Of a stretch of 64,000 nt of DNA, positions 1 through 11,068 are shown in pieces. A program made the translations under genes and the position numbers. The notes under the pieces are model-generated. The model made no database searches. It saw only the letters and a program-made list of their open reading frames with translations, and was not told where the DNA came from. Origin of the DNA: Paulinella micropora (Eukaryota; Cercozoa; Imbricatea; Euglyphida; Paulinellidae); the NCBI GenBank assembly GCA_019918135.1, contig WBZZ01006950.1:132501-196500 (forward strand), in the 5' to 3' direction. Within the stretch, counting starts at the first letter, position 1; every line of letters starts with the position of its first letter.

Positions 1-47
1 TGGTGCTGTAGTACGATTCCCCCTTTTATCTCCTTCTTCTTCTTATC

Positions 48-1770
48 ATTATCATTATTATTATTATTATTCACAGGGAGATCGTAAGTACATTGTCTTT
101 TGTAATGACATACCCTTGTATAAGGCGGATATCCTATGATATAGCATTAGGGGGCCAGTCCTAATAGCTATATCCGAAGTCGAGGTGTATGTACCCGACC
201 CTGCGATATACCGACACAAGTAGAGATTGACCGTGCTCAGGTACGACAGTATATAATCTATCGTAAAAAATAATTTAATGAAAATTTCAGAGAACATTTC
301 ATTTTCGAGAACATCATCCCAGGACTTGGAAAGGGTCATACCCGGGAACACCATCGCTCAATACACTAGCGATCCCCGTATACGGTGTAGTATCATCGTC
401 GATCGACCTTTCGCACTCGTATGTTGCGATCGAATGCCAAGTTACATCACTGAGTCTTTTTAATATTCATATTGATAACTGATGATGCATGATCAAATCA
501 TGATACGCAGTGGGCAATCAATCAGTTTATTTGAGACGCATAAAGAAAAATAGTTTCTTTGTCACTGCCTTCGTCGTCTGGCGCGGATTTCTTTGCCTGG
601 TGGAGGATCACCAACAAAAGTCAGATCGAACTTTGACTGTTCGAGAATGTCCCAGATCTTATTAGGGATTCCGCCCAACGATAATTCAAAAGGGACATCA
701 AGCACTCCTCTTGGCAGTGTCTGAATGGTCCACGCAGTGTAATCCTTGTCTCTGGGAGTAATTGTATCATCCCATGTCTCGAGACTTTTTGCGTCTTTAT
801 ATACTGGCAGATAATGTCTTGCGTTTGGATCCTCAACCGGGTCCATACTTCTCCAGAACTGGAGTATCGGTTGTACTATCTTTGCGGCTGATGATATTTT
901 GAGTGTCAGTGTGACACGCATCTGTCGTGGGACCGCCACGACCCGCATCAAGTATAAGTCTGAGAGAGTGTCATCAGCGACATGTTGTTCCGCTGGTCTC
1001 ATCAGATAGAAAACATTTTTCACCCATGCGATGGTTGCTATCGCATCGCCTTCCTTCCATCGCTCATGGACAATCTCAACGTTGCCCGCGTTTGGGTCAG
1101 TGTCAGTCCCCTCCTCCTCCTGGTGGACGTCCTTTGATCTCATCGACCTCATCGCCTTCCTCGGTTGGTCGTTGATAAGATCATTCCGCGCTCTCCTTAG
1201 CTGCGCCTCTGTGATCTTCTCCTTCTTTCCGCTATGCTCTCGCGGAGACTTGGACTGAGTCCCCACCGCGCTTAAGCGGTCAGTCTTCTCCTTGCTGTCC
1301 ACCTCATTCTCCTCCTTCTCAGCTATCGGTGCCAGATAAGCATCGTCTTGGTCTATGCCAGCCTCCTTGTGGATGGGCGGCACCTCTTTGAAATCGTCCT
1401 TCATCCGTTTTAACGCCTCCTCAACGGATTCATCTTCCAGTAAGAAGGGATCATACTTAATCAGCCTTCTTACATTCACAATTTGCACCTTCCCTCTACC
1501 CCTGATCTTGTAATTCAGAGGTCCCGTCTGTTCCATAATCTGATAAGGTCCTTTCCAGTGAGTGAACAGCTTAGAGCTGACTCCCTTCGGGACTTGAGGA
1601 TGGTACAATAGTACAATATCCCCGACCTGGAACTTGATCTGATCCAAGTGCGCTTGTCGCACCCCTTCAGCATCAGTCTTTCGGCGCTCCGCCTCTCTAT
1701 GCGCCCTGACTATTTGTTCCGCCTCCATCTTCACTCTAAGTCTCATCCCAAACAACTCATCCGCATCCGT
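48..1770 (-). mobile_element. Gypsy-type retroelement, 3' part
   Basis: Minus-strand 3' part of the gypsy-type element whose 5' part lies at 48.9-56.95 kb. It contains the C-terminal pol region and about 500 bases of 3' non-coding DNA, and ends in an (AAT)n tract. It is nearly identical to 25.48-27.18 kb, so it is young. It begins abruptly at about 1,770, where GC-rich DNA takes over. No long terminal repeat was recognised: the 3' non-coding DNA does not match the DNA upstream of gag at 48.9-49.6 kb. Confidence 0.85.
562..1767 (-). CDS. pol: Retroelement pol, C-terminal part
   Basis: C-terminal part of the pol polyprotein after the integrase core. It carries the GPY/F-type module (THWKGPYQIMEQ) found downstream of Ty3/gypsy integrases, followed by about 300 residues of charged extension rich in Lys, Glu and Arg, of unknown role. 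It is nearly the same protein as the one encoded at 25,513-26,688. The protease, RT, RNase H and integrase core are absent here because the copy starts at the junction with GC-rich DNA. Its natural start is not in this piece. Confidence 0.8.
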   Translation of the reverse strand, partial: DADELFGMRLRVKMEAEQIVRAHREAERRKTDAEGVRQAHLDQIKFQVGDIVLLYHPQVPKGVSSKLFTHWKGPYQIMEQTGPLNYKIRGRGKVQIVNVRRLIKYDPFLLEDESVEEALKRMKDDFKEVPPIHKEAGIDQDDAYLAPIAEKEENEVDSKEKTDRLSAVGTQSKSPREHSGKKEKITEAQLRRARNDLINDQPRKAMRSMRSKDVHQEEEGTDTDPNAGNVEIVHERWKEGDAIATIAWVKNVFYLMRPAEQHVADDTLSDLYLMRVVAVPRQMRVTLTLKISSAAKIVQPILQFWRSMDPVEDPNARHYLPVYKDAKSLETWDDTITPRDKDYTAWTIQTLPRGVLDVPFELSLGGIPNKIWDILEQSKFDLTFVGDPPPGKEIRARRRRQ

Positions 1771-2415
1771 GTGATTGTACGTTTGACTTGGCTAGCGGCC
1801 GGGCGCTGCAGCTGTGCGACCGCTAGCCAGGCCTCGCGCAGCAGCCGCGCGGGCTAGGGGCTGCTAAGCCCGGCCCTGACGTCTGGACCGCCTCGCCCTC
1901 CCCCCCGCGCGCACGACGGGTGCGCTTAGCACCGGTGGCCACGCGGTAGCGCTAGTCCGTCCACCGCGCACGTGCGCACATTAAATTACCAATCCCCTGA
2001 CAGCCACCCCCGCCCTCGGGCCGTAGGAAAGTAGCCAGCCCCCTTCGGGGCTTCTATGCCGGGCTTGGCCTTTTAATGAGCCAGCGTCCCCTCCCCTTCC
2101 TCGCTCCGGTGCCTGGCCGGGTTTGGCCACTAGCCAGACTACGCGACCCTCTCTCTCTCGCCCCGGCGCGCTGCCGGCCCCCTCCCCTTGTCCCGCTCCG
2201 GTGCTGAACCCCCCCTGGGCCAGTAGAGGACAACCGGCTAGCTTGAGTGTGAGGTCGCCGCGCGGTCCGTCCTGAGGGGCGGGCAGGTCTATAGTTCCGA
2301 GCGCAGCACAGTCACGAACCGTGAGCTCCAGCGGGAGGCGCAGGGGGGGGCAGCGACAGTTGCCTCAGCTGATTACACTCCTGGACGTGGATGGAGAGCC
2401 GCCGGCCTTCGCCTG
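1771..2415. other. GC-rich spacer, no gene supported
   Basis: First GC-rich DNA after the retroelement junction. It contains several CTAGC-type motifs and pyrimidine-rich stretches. Short open frames exist on both strands, but their Arg/Pro/Ala-rich composition is what random GC-rich DNA gives. I see no supported gene. Confidence 0.5.
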
Positions 2416-3357
2416 CTACCCGCCGGACCCCCGGCTCGGGGCAGAAGCGCATTTCTTCGAGCGCCGCACAGTCTTGCACCGTGAGTGACAGCGGGATACT
2501 ATCCCCATTATCACGAGCACCTGCAACTTCAGCCGGGCAGAGTCTCTTCGCCACTGGGCACTGCAAAGTCGCAGGGCTCCCCGCCCTGGCACGTTCGTTA
2601 GTGAAGCTCCGGCGCAGAGCCTCCTGCACGCCGCCGCAGCTGTTGTCTGGGCAGGCTCTGGCCCGCCGCCGCACCCGTCGCCCGGGCAGGCCCAGCTACC
2701 TCCTGTTACTCCCCCCCCCCCCCCCCCCCCGTTCCCGTGGTTACTGTGCACTAGCCAGCCACGCCACCGCCCGCGGCGGAGGGGGCGTCCGCCGGACCGG
2801 CAGCGCCGCGCGGCGCAGACCGTGACGACGCACAGCGCGAGCACGGCCCACGCCAGGGCCCCGCAGGCTGCCAGGCGCCTGGTGTACCGGTCGGTGCACA
2901 CCAGGACGGACGTGTAGGCCACGCGGCACTGGTAGGCGTCGTGGCAGGTCACACGGAAGCGCAGGGTCACGTCGGGGTGGGCGGGCTGGCGCAGGCCGGC
3001 GCGGCTGCTGACCTCGAGCACGTCGGGGGGGGGGGGTAGAACCGCTCCTCCACCCGGGGCCCGCGCACGCGCACGGCGTCGTCCTGGTAGTGCCACTCCA
3101 CCGCGCCACACGTGGTAGCGAGTACGCTCGCGACCTCCAAGGACTCGCACTGCGGGAACCTGACGAAAGGCTGTACTTCGAACACAGTCGCGCTCTCTAG
3201 CGACCCCAGCACTAGGTGGTGTGCGTAGGGCCGGGCGGTGAGGGCGGGCTCGGCGCAGCGCCTGGAACAGAGGCCCTTGCACAGACAGTAGTACTAGCCG
3301 CGGGCTGGGCCCGGCGCACCACACTGACCACAGGCGCCATAGCTGCAGCCGGGACAT
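2416..3357 (-). CDS. Probable type I membrane protein
   Basis: Unrecognised minus-strand gene. From the ATG at 3,357 there is a hydrophobic N-terminus that could be a signal peptide (WRLWSVWCAG). A Cys-containing probable ectodomain follows, then a clear transmembrane segment near 2,830-2,890 (LAWAVLALCVVTVC) with a basic stop-transfer stretch. The best-looking protein sequence uses more than one frame, with about one or two breaks, which may be homopolymer errors because the region contains runs of G. The C-terminal end is uncertain. Inferred role: cell-surface or envelope-type protein; no family recognised. Confidence 0.45.
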   Translation of the reverse strand: MSRLQLWRLWSVWCAGPSPRLVLLSVQGPLFQALRRARPHRPALRTPPSAGVARERDCVRSTAFRQVPAVRVLGGRERTRYHVWRGGVALPGRRRARARAPGGGAVLPPPPDVLEVSSRAGLRQPAHPDVTLRFRVTCHDAYQCRVAYTSVLVCTDRYTRRLAACGALAWAVLALCVVTVCAARRCRSGGRPLRRGRWRGWLVHSNHGNGGGGGGGVTGGSWACPGDGCGGGPEPAQTTAAAACRRLCAGASLTNVPGRGALRLCSAQWRRDSARLKLQVLVIMGIVSRCHSRCKTVRRSKKCASAPSRGSGG

Positions 3358-3500
3358 GACTGCTAGCACCGGCCTGGGGGGCAAAGCCCCTCCCTCCCCT
3401 GGGTCCCAGAAGTTGCGACCAGGGGTGCGCGGTGCGTGTGCGTGTGGGTAGGTGTGTGTGTGGTCAGTAGGTGTCTAAGCAGGACGAGGGAAAGGGAGGA

Positions 3501-3526
3501 GGGGGGGGGGGGGGGGGGGGGGGGGG
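3501..3526. repeat. Poly-G tract, 26 bases
   Basis: Uninterrupted run of 26 G in the spacer upstream of the large secreted mosaic gene. Many more G or C runs of 10 or more occur in both GC-rich blocks, for example around 2,706, 10,690, 10,840, 10,985, 12,667 and 18,345. Confidence 0.95.
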
Positions 3527-3763
3527 AGGGTGTGCGTCCTCCGCTCCGTACCCCCAGCCCCCCTCCTACCCTTCGCCCTCCCCATCCCGCCGCTCACGAG
3601 CCCGCGCCGCCTTCCCCCCACCCCCCGCGGGGTTGGCACGGGGCCCCCGGCAGCCTCCCAGAAAGGAAGGAAAGGAGCGGGGACGTGGCTGACTGCTGTC
3701 CTTGCCTCTCTGCGGCGCCGCCTGCTGCCTGCGTCGGCTTGGCTTCCTCCCTCAGCCGGCCGT

Positions 3764-6700
3764 GATGGGCATCGCCTGGCTGGGTATCCTCTGGGCCGCC
3801 CTGGCGCCCCGCGCCGGGGCCTATTGTGTGCTGCCCCGGCGCGAGCCGTTTAGCACCGACCTCGTGCTGGAGCTGTCAGTGCTAGCAGGTGGCACGACCT
3901 GGACGCTGCCCATGGCCGGCGCCAACGGCGCGCGCCGCCGCCGCGCGGCGCAGGCCGGTGACGGCTTGGTGGTGTTCTTGGTGGTGTTCTGGGGCGACGG
4001 CACGCCGGCCCAGAGTTGCAGCTCTGCCGAGCCCTGTGCCCACACGTTCCGCGGGGGGGGCCTGGTTCAGGTTATAGTAGCCGGTCCGGTCGTAGGTTGG
4101 GCCATGACACCGGAGTGGCGCCAACAGCAGACAGGGGGGTCGGGCTGCTGCGCATTACTCAGTGGGGTGGGCTGCAGCTGGCGCCCGGCACGGGTTACCA
4201 CTTCTACGGCGAGGCCGCGCTGGTTTCGCTGCCGCCGTTGTCGGACCTGGACACCTCACACGTCACATCGCTGGCGTACAGCTTCGCGGAGCTGTCGCCC
4301 GCCGCGTGCTTCGACGTCTCGGGCCTGCAGACTGGTTCGGCCACTTCGTTGCGAGCGGCGTTCGCCGACTCCCCCTGCCTGAAGTTCGCCAACGTGAGCG
4401 GTTGGGACACGTCGCGGGTCCTGGACACGGCCTGGCTGTTCCGCGGCACGGGGGCGAACACCATCCCGGGCCTGGAGCGCTGGAACCTGACGCAGGTCGT
4501 GAACGCGACCGGCATGTTCGCAGCGGCGGCCGAGCTGCGCGCTGACCTGTCGGGTTGGAGGCTGGACAACCTGCGGGAGGCCGGGGGCCTGCTGGCCGGC
4601 GCACCACTCCTGGCCCAGGACCTGAGTGGTTGGGGGGCTAACCTGACGGCCCAGTCTTGCCTGGAGCTGGTGCAGGCCTCGGGCCTGGCGGCCTGGCAGG
4701 CGCCGCTGACCTGCCAGCAATGGCTACCACCCCCGGAGGCATCTTCCCTGCCGTCGCCCCCGCGAAGCCCCGGGCTCTCGTCCAGCCCGGCCGCGAGCCC
4801 TAGCCAGGGGGGTAACCCCTCGCCCGGCCCCAGCCGGAGCGGCGGCGCCAGCGACAGCCCCAGCCCGACTTCCACCCACAGCCAGACACCCGCGGGGCCG
4901 GGTCCGCCCTCGTCGCCGGGCGCGACGGGCTCGCCCACGCCCACGCCTACACCCTCGCCGAGCGCCACGGGCTCGCCCACGCGCAGCCCCAGCCCGACTA
5001 CCACCCACAGCCAGACACCCGCGGGGCCGGGTCCGCCCTCGCCACCGGGCGCGACGGGCTCGTCCACGCCCACGCCTACACCCTCGCCGAGCGCCACGGG
5101 CTCGCCCACGCGCAGCCCCAGCCCGACTACCACCCACAGCGAGACACCCGCGGGGCCGGGTCCGCCCTCGTCGCCGGGCGCGACGGGCTCGCCCACGCCC
5201 ACGCCTACACCCTCGCCGAGCGCCACGGGCTCGCCCACGCGCAGCCCCAGCCCGACTACCACCCACAGCGAGACACCCGCGGGGCCGGGTCCGCCCTCGT
5301 CGCCGGGCGCGACGGGCTCGTCCACGCCCACGCCTACACCCTCAGCGAGCGCCACGGGCTCGTCCACGCCCACGCCTACATTCTCAGCGAGCGCCACGGG
5401 CTCGCCCACGCGCAGCCCCAGCCCGACTACCACCCACAGCGAGACACCCGCGGGACCGGGCGCGACTGGCTCGTCCACGCCTACCCGCAGCCCCCCCGGC
5501 TCGTCCACGCCCACGCCGACACCTTCACCGAGCGCCATCGGCTCGTCCACGCCTACCCGCAGCCCCCCCGGCTCGTCCACGCCCACGCCGACACCTTCAC
5601 CGAGCGCCACCGGCTCGCCCACGCCTACCCGCAGCCCCCCCTGCTCGTCCACACCCACGCCTACACCCTCGCCGAGCGCCACCGGCTCGCCCACGCCTAC
5701 CCGCAGCCCCCCCGGCTCGTCCACGCCCACGCCTACACCCTCGCCGAGCGCCACGGGCTCGCCCACGCCTACCCGCAGCCCGCCCGGCTCGTCTACGCCC
5801 ACGCCCACGCCCACGGGCAGCGCGACCGCCAGCGCATCGGCGACTTGGTCACCCACGGCCACCCCGAGCGGTAGCCCGAGCCCCACCGCTACGGCGACGC
5901 GGACACCGAGCCAGAGCACGAACTATTGCGCCGCCGGGCCCTCGGTCGTGCCCTTTTTCCAGAACTTTTCCGCCGACGTGTCGGGGCCTTGGGCGGCGAC
6001 CTGCTCCGGCCTGCAGTCTACGAGCCGGCGCTGCTGGCACGTTCGACTGCACCGAGTACCCGGGGCAGCGGCTGGCGGTTGGTGCCGCGCCGCGTGAGTG
6101 GCTGAGCCGCGGCTACTACCTGGGCCCCGAGAGCCGTGCTCCTGGCTCTTACGTGGGGCCCACCACCACCAACACCACTCGCAACGAGCAGCTCGCGGGC
6201 GAATGGCTGCAGCTGCGCCGCCTGGACGGCCAGCCGGTGCGCCTGACAGACTTCACGCTGGCCGGCTACCTGCCGGGCACGGCCCGTCCCCCCTGGCGCG
6301 GCGGGGCCCCGCGCCGGCTCTACCTGGCCGCGACGGCGCAGGGTAGCGACGAGGGGAATTGGACGGTACTGTACGAAACCCCGCGGGGCGGACAGGAGGA
6401 TGCCTGGGGCTACCGCTGGAGGCGGAACTACGTGCTGAACGCGTCCGGCGACTACCTAGCGTACCGCTGGATCTTTGCCGAGGTGTACCCCTACTACAAC
6501 CGGACCGGGCGCGGCGCTACGCCCACCTGGGACAATGCGACCAGCCGCACCGACCCCGACCAGGAGTGGTCCCTCGCCGCCTCGAGCTACGCCGCCAACG
6601 CACAGCACGTGTGGCGGGCCTTCAACGGCCGCGCCGACGTGGTCACCGACTACTGGTCCTCGGCGGCCGGCACGTACCTGGCGCCGGGCGGCCTGCCCGC

Positions 6701-9700
6701 CGCCGGCGCGGCCGTCACGTACAACGTGGATGGCGGCGGCAGCGTGGTGGGGGAGTGGCTCCAGGTCAGCCACGCGCAGTCCCGGTGGCGGGTGGCTTCC
6801 TTCACCCTCACGGCCAGGCACACGTACTCGGACGAAGCCCCCCGGACCTTCCGCTTGCTGGGCAGCCAGGGCGGCGGGGCCTGGACGATCCTGTACACGC
6901 AGAGCAGCCCCCTCACCGCCAACCGCAGCCGCACGTTCGCCGTGGCCGGCACGGCCGGCTCCTTCTACACTACCTTCCGCCTCGTGGTGCTCGAGACCCT
7001 GTCCGTTTACGGCAGCGCGGTCGTGGGCGAGCTCTCGTTCGCCTTGGAAGAGCTGGCCCTGCGCAACCAGCCTCAGGGCTACAGTGACCCGGGCTCGGTG
7101 GCGCAGCTGCTGGCGCCGGTCTGGAACCACAAGGCTGGCTACGCGGGCCAGGACGCAGACGTGGTACTCTCCTCTTCTTCCAGCCTCGGCGTGGACCAGG
7201 ACGTCTGGTACGCCTTCGACGGGGCGGCCCAGACGGACGCCAATTACTGGTCCTGCTCTGCCGCGGAACTGTACAACAGCACGGCGTACGGCATCGCGCT
7301 GTTTAACCTGTCCAATACCTCGTGGATAGACGGCAACCTGACCTGGCGCGGCGCTTGGGTGCAGGCCGAGTACCGCCGCAGCGCTAGGCGCGTCGTCCAG
7401 TTCCGGCCCGTGCCCAGGTACGGCCTGGGACAGAAGGCCCCGAAGACTTCTGTGCTGCTGGGCAGCCACGACGGCGGCCAGCGCTGGTCGACGCTCTACC
7501 TAGACATGATGGCCCCCGCCAGCGCCACGCGGCCCCTGACGCTGCCGCCCGGGCTGGACGCCTACGCCCTGCTGCGCTTCGTCGCGGTGAACACCCGTGC
7601 GGACAGCCTGGGCCCGGGCTACCTGGTGCCGGCCGAGCTCGGGGAGCTGTGGCTGGAGTTCGAGGGGGCGGACGGCTGGTCGCGCTCCTCGTCCGGGTTC
7701 GAAATCACCCCGCAGTACGGCCTGCACGACGTGAAGCTCGCCTTCAACGGCCTGGCGGCGACGGCCGGGGACTTTTGGTGCTCGACCCCGGGCTACCAGA
7801 CCAACGGGCTCGTCAACCAGAGCGCGGCGGCGCAGACCCCGAACGTGGACGGGACCACCACCGTCTGGGGCGAGTGGGTGCAACTCGCGCACCGCAGCAC
7901 GGCGCGCCGCGTCCGTTCGCTCTTCCTCACGACCCGCCAGACCTACTTCGACGAGGCGCCCCGGCGGTTCCGGCTGCTGGGCAGCCAGGACGGCGCGGCC
8001 TGGACGACTGTGTACCACGCCGACCCCGTGCCCACGAACCCGGCCTGGGGTGCCGGCGCGGCCCAGACCAAACAGTTCGACGTCCCGGCCGGCGCGGGGG
8101 CCTACCGCTTGTACCGCTTCGTGGTGACCGAGACGGGCCAGGCGTACGGCAGCGCCATCCTGGGTGACCTGGCGCTGGACTTCGAGAACCCCCGGACGCC
8201 GTGGCCCGTGCCCAACGCGTCCGACGGCTGGTCGGTGGACGCCTCCAGCCTGCTGGTGGAAGCGGGCTTCGACCACGGGGCGTGGCGGGCCTTCAACGGC
8301 CTGGCCAATGCGCAGGAGGACTACTGGTGCTCCCGCGTCGGCACCTACTACGCGGATGGCACCGCCAACCCCGGCAGCGCGGCCGGCACGCCCAACGTGG
8401 ACGGCGCCGCCACCCTGTACGGCGAGTGGCTGCAGCTCGCACACTCGGCCCGGCGGCGGCGCCTGGTGTCCCTGACGCTCACGGCCAGGTTCCAGTACTC
8501 GTCCGAGGGCGGGCCGAGGAAGTTCAGCCTGCTGGGCAGCAACGACACCCTGTCCTGGCAGACGCTGGTGGGGCAGGCGTCGGCGCTGGCTTGGGCCGGC
8601 GGCACCAACCAAACCAAGACGTGGGCGGTACCGGCGGCCGGCGCCGGCCGCTGGGCGCACTCGGTGTTCCGCCTGGTCGTCACGGAAACCACGAACCCCT
8701 ACGGCACGGCGCAGGTCGGCGAAATGTCGCTGGCGTTCGAGGACGCCGAGCTCAGCGCCGAGGTGCCGGAGCTGTACCCGGCGCTGGTGCAGGGCCCCGC
8801 CGGCTCCTGCGGGCCCGGTCAGCGCTGCGAGTCGCAGGCCGGGGGCTTCGGCTGCCCCTGCGCGACTGGCTTCGCGGCCGCCGCGGTCGGGGGCTGCGCC
8901 GACACCGACGAGTGCACCTTCCGTCGCAGCCCGGTCCCCCAGCCCAACCGCACCTTCACGCTGGCCGACCGCGGGACGACCTGCCTCCCGTCCTCGTACA
9001 GCGGCAACGACGGCTGTGAGCAGGCGTTCAAGGCGCAGCCCAACCCGCTCGGGGGGGTCTGGACGTCAGGCCCCGAATTCGGCGCGGCCAACGGCTCCTG
9101 CACGCCAAGCTGCGGGGACTACACCAACCCCCCCTGCACCTGGCTCACGGTCAACGTGGGAGCGGCCTACCGGCTGCGCGCGGTGGGGATCCGGCCCGCG
9201 GCGGGCAGTGCGCAGGATACCGCCCCCCAAAACATAGCGTGTACGCCTCCCTGTACATCATGAGCCTCACCGCGAGCTACTGGGGCAGCCTGCGCAAGCT
9301 CGACTGGCTCAACGCGGCCGAGCCGGACCTGGTCTGGTTCGAGCTGCCCCCGCGGCTGGCCCAGTTCGTGCAGCTCGTGGTCCACTCGGTCGGCAACCCA
9401 AACAACAATACCGCCCGGCGCTCGTCGGTCAAGCTCAGCCAGCTGAGCTTCGACACGGCGGACAGCCTCGTGCCCCTGCAGCCGTGGTCCGCCGCCGACG
9501 TGGGCGTGCGCGTGGCCGTGTCCAGCCAGCATGCCGACTACCCGGCCTGCACGGCGGCCAAGACCTTTGACTACGAGGCCGCCACGGACTGCTCGGCCTG
9601 GTACAGCGCGCCCGGCTATGACCCGGCCACGGGCCGCTACGTGGGCGCCAGCGGCCGCACCATCGGCAGCTGGGTCTTTCCGGGCGAGCACGTGACGTAC

Positions 9701-10436
9701 GACCTGGGCGCCGCCTACACGCTGACGCGCGTGGCGCTGTCGGTACGCTACAACGCCCACGTCAGCGGGCCCAACAACCTGACGCTGGGGATCAGCAACC
9801 AGTCCCTGGACGGCCCCTTCCAGCTGTGGCAGACGGGGGGGTGGCTGCCGTGGCAGGCGGACCAGCACGGCCGCGCCTGGTGGTTCGACCCCGGCAACGT
9901 CGTCACGGGCCGGTTCGTGACGCTGGTGGCGCAGCAGGTGGGCAACGGGACGCAGGGGTCTGCTGGCCTGGTGCTGCACGAACTTTTCTTCGACACGGCC
10001 GGCGTGGCCGCCGGCGACTGCGGCGGCAGCGCCATGCTGTGCGACAACCGGCCCGGCACGTACGCCTGCGCCCTGGGCCAGGACTGCCGGTCCTGGGGTT
10101 GCCCCGCGGGCTACCAGTGCGCCGAAAGCCCCGGGGGAGTGAGCTGCACCTGCACGCAGCTCGTCAACTTTGATTTTTACGTAGGCAGCTACCTCCCCTT
10201 CGGCCAGCAGAACTGGATCCTCGTCGACACTTCCACCTACAGCCCACCCTTTATCGCTTACAGTTGCACCAAGTTGGTCAACAAGACTAACTGGCTGGGT
10301 GGCTATACGTACACGCACCAATTTCGTATTACGACGAATTTTAATAACCAATCACCTGGTCGAGATCTATCGCCTGGACGCGCTGGGCGGCTGGAACTTC
10401 AACCTGGGCTTCGTGTGCCAGCGGTACTCGTGCTAG
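3764..10436 (+). CDS. Giant secreted mosaic protein (BspA/discoidin-like)
   Basis: Begins at 3,764 with a typical signal peptide ([19 protein letters not shown]). Next come BspA-like (DUF285-type) repeats at about 4.2-4.7 kb, recognised by W-D-[TLS] and MF..A...L..W patterns. A low-complexity Ser/Thr/Pro linker built of tandem repeats spans about 4.75-5.9 kb. At least four discoidin/F5-8C-like galactose-binding modules follow at 6.15-8.75 kb, each with AFNG, YW[CS]S, GEW[LV]Q and FRLLGS-type motifs. A Cys-rich EGF-like stretch lies near 8.8-8.95 kb, then further beta-rich modules and a second Cys cluster near 10.0-10.15 kb. The reading uses about four frames (about three breaks or unrecognised short introns). 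The signal peptide and domains point to a secreted or surface adhesion protein. The last 250 bases are less GC-rich than the rest. Confidence 0.65.
4900..5420 (+). repeat. 129-bp coding minisatellite
   Basis: Four direct repeats with a period of 129 bases (43 codons), measured from successive copies of the GGTCCGCCCT motif at 4,901, 5,030, 5,159 and 5,288. Each unit encodes Ser/Thr/Pro-rich linker of the surface protein. Copies differ by a few bases only, so the array is recent or homogenised. The period is a multiple of three and keeps the frame. Confidence 0.9.
5466..5800 (+). repeat. 72-bp coding minisatellite
   Basis: Second in-frame array, period 72 bases (24 codons), with motif CCCGCAGCCCCCC at 5,484, 5,556, 5,628 and 5,700 and a partial copy near 5,772. 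It encodes Thr-Pro-Thr-Pro-Ser-Pro-type linker and follows directly on the 129-bp array. Confidence 0.9.
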
Positions 10437-11068
10437 AATATGTTCTAGGCGTTCCTGCCCTCTGGCCGGCGCTGGCTGCGCTGGCTCGTGGGGGGACGAC
10501 CTCCTCGCCTTTTCGCGGGAATAAAAAGGTCCTGCAAGTTTGGCACTCAACTAGGCTAGCAGAAAAAGGTACTGCCGGTTTGGCACTCACCCGGACAGTG
10601 GACACGAACGTCTCGGCCCCCCCCCAGGAGTCCAGTCCACCCCCGGGGCGTGCCGGTGTTGCTGCTGGGGGGAGGGGCTAAGCGCGAGGAGGGGGGGGGG
10701 GGGGCACTGCTTCCTCCCCCCCCCCCCCCAGGCAGGCGGCGGCGGCGGTACTCGTGCCAGCCGCCCGCCCCCCCCCCCCCTCCAAGCGAATACTCAGGGG
10801 AGGGGGCCACGTCCGCGGGCGGGCACGCGGCCGGCGCACGGGGGGGGGGGGGGGGGGTGGGCCGCCACGCCCGGGCGCGCGGGGCGGGGGGCCGAGACGT
10901 GGGCAGACACGCGGCCGGCGCACCTGGGGGGGGGGGCGCCACGCTCGGGCGCGTGGGCTGGGGGGGCCAAAACGTGGAGCGGACAACTCCCCCCCCCCCC
11001 CCCCCCCCGGCAGGAGTGGCCTCCCCCCAGAATCCGCTGTCCGGGCGCCGCGCACCGGGTGGCCGCGC
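10437..11068. other. GC-rich spacer with G/C homopolymers
   Basis: Region between the mosaic gene and the next gene. It contains two short direct repeats (CTAG..AAAAAGGT.CTGC..GTTTGGCACTCA at about 10,520-10,590) and then several G and C runs of 10-17 bases. No gene supported. Confidence 0.6.

Noticed and set aside
4204-5919. Minus-strand 571-codon frame rich in Val and Gly
   Set aside because: Shadow of the Ser/Thr/Pro repeat linker on the plus strand.
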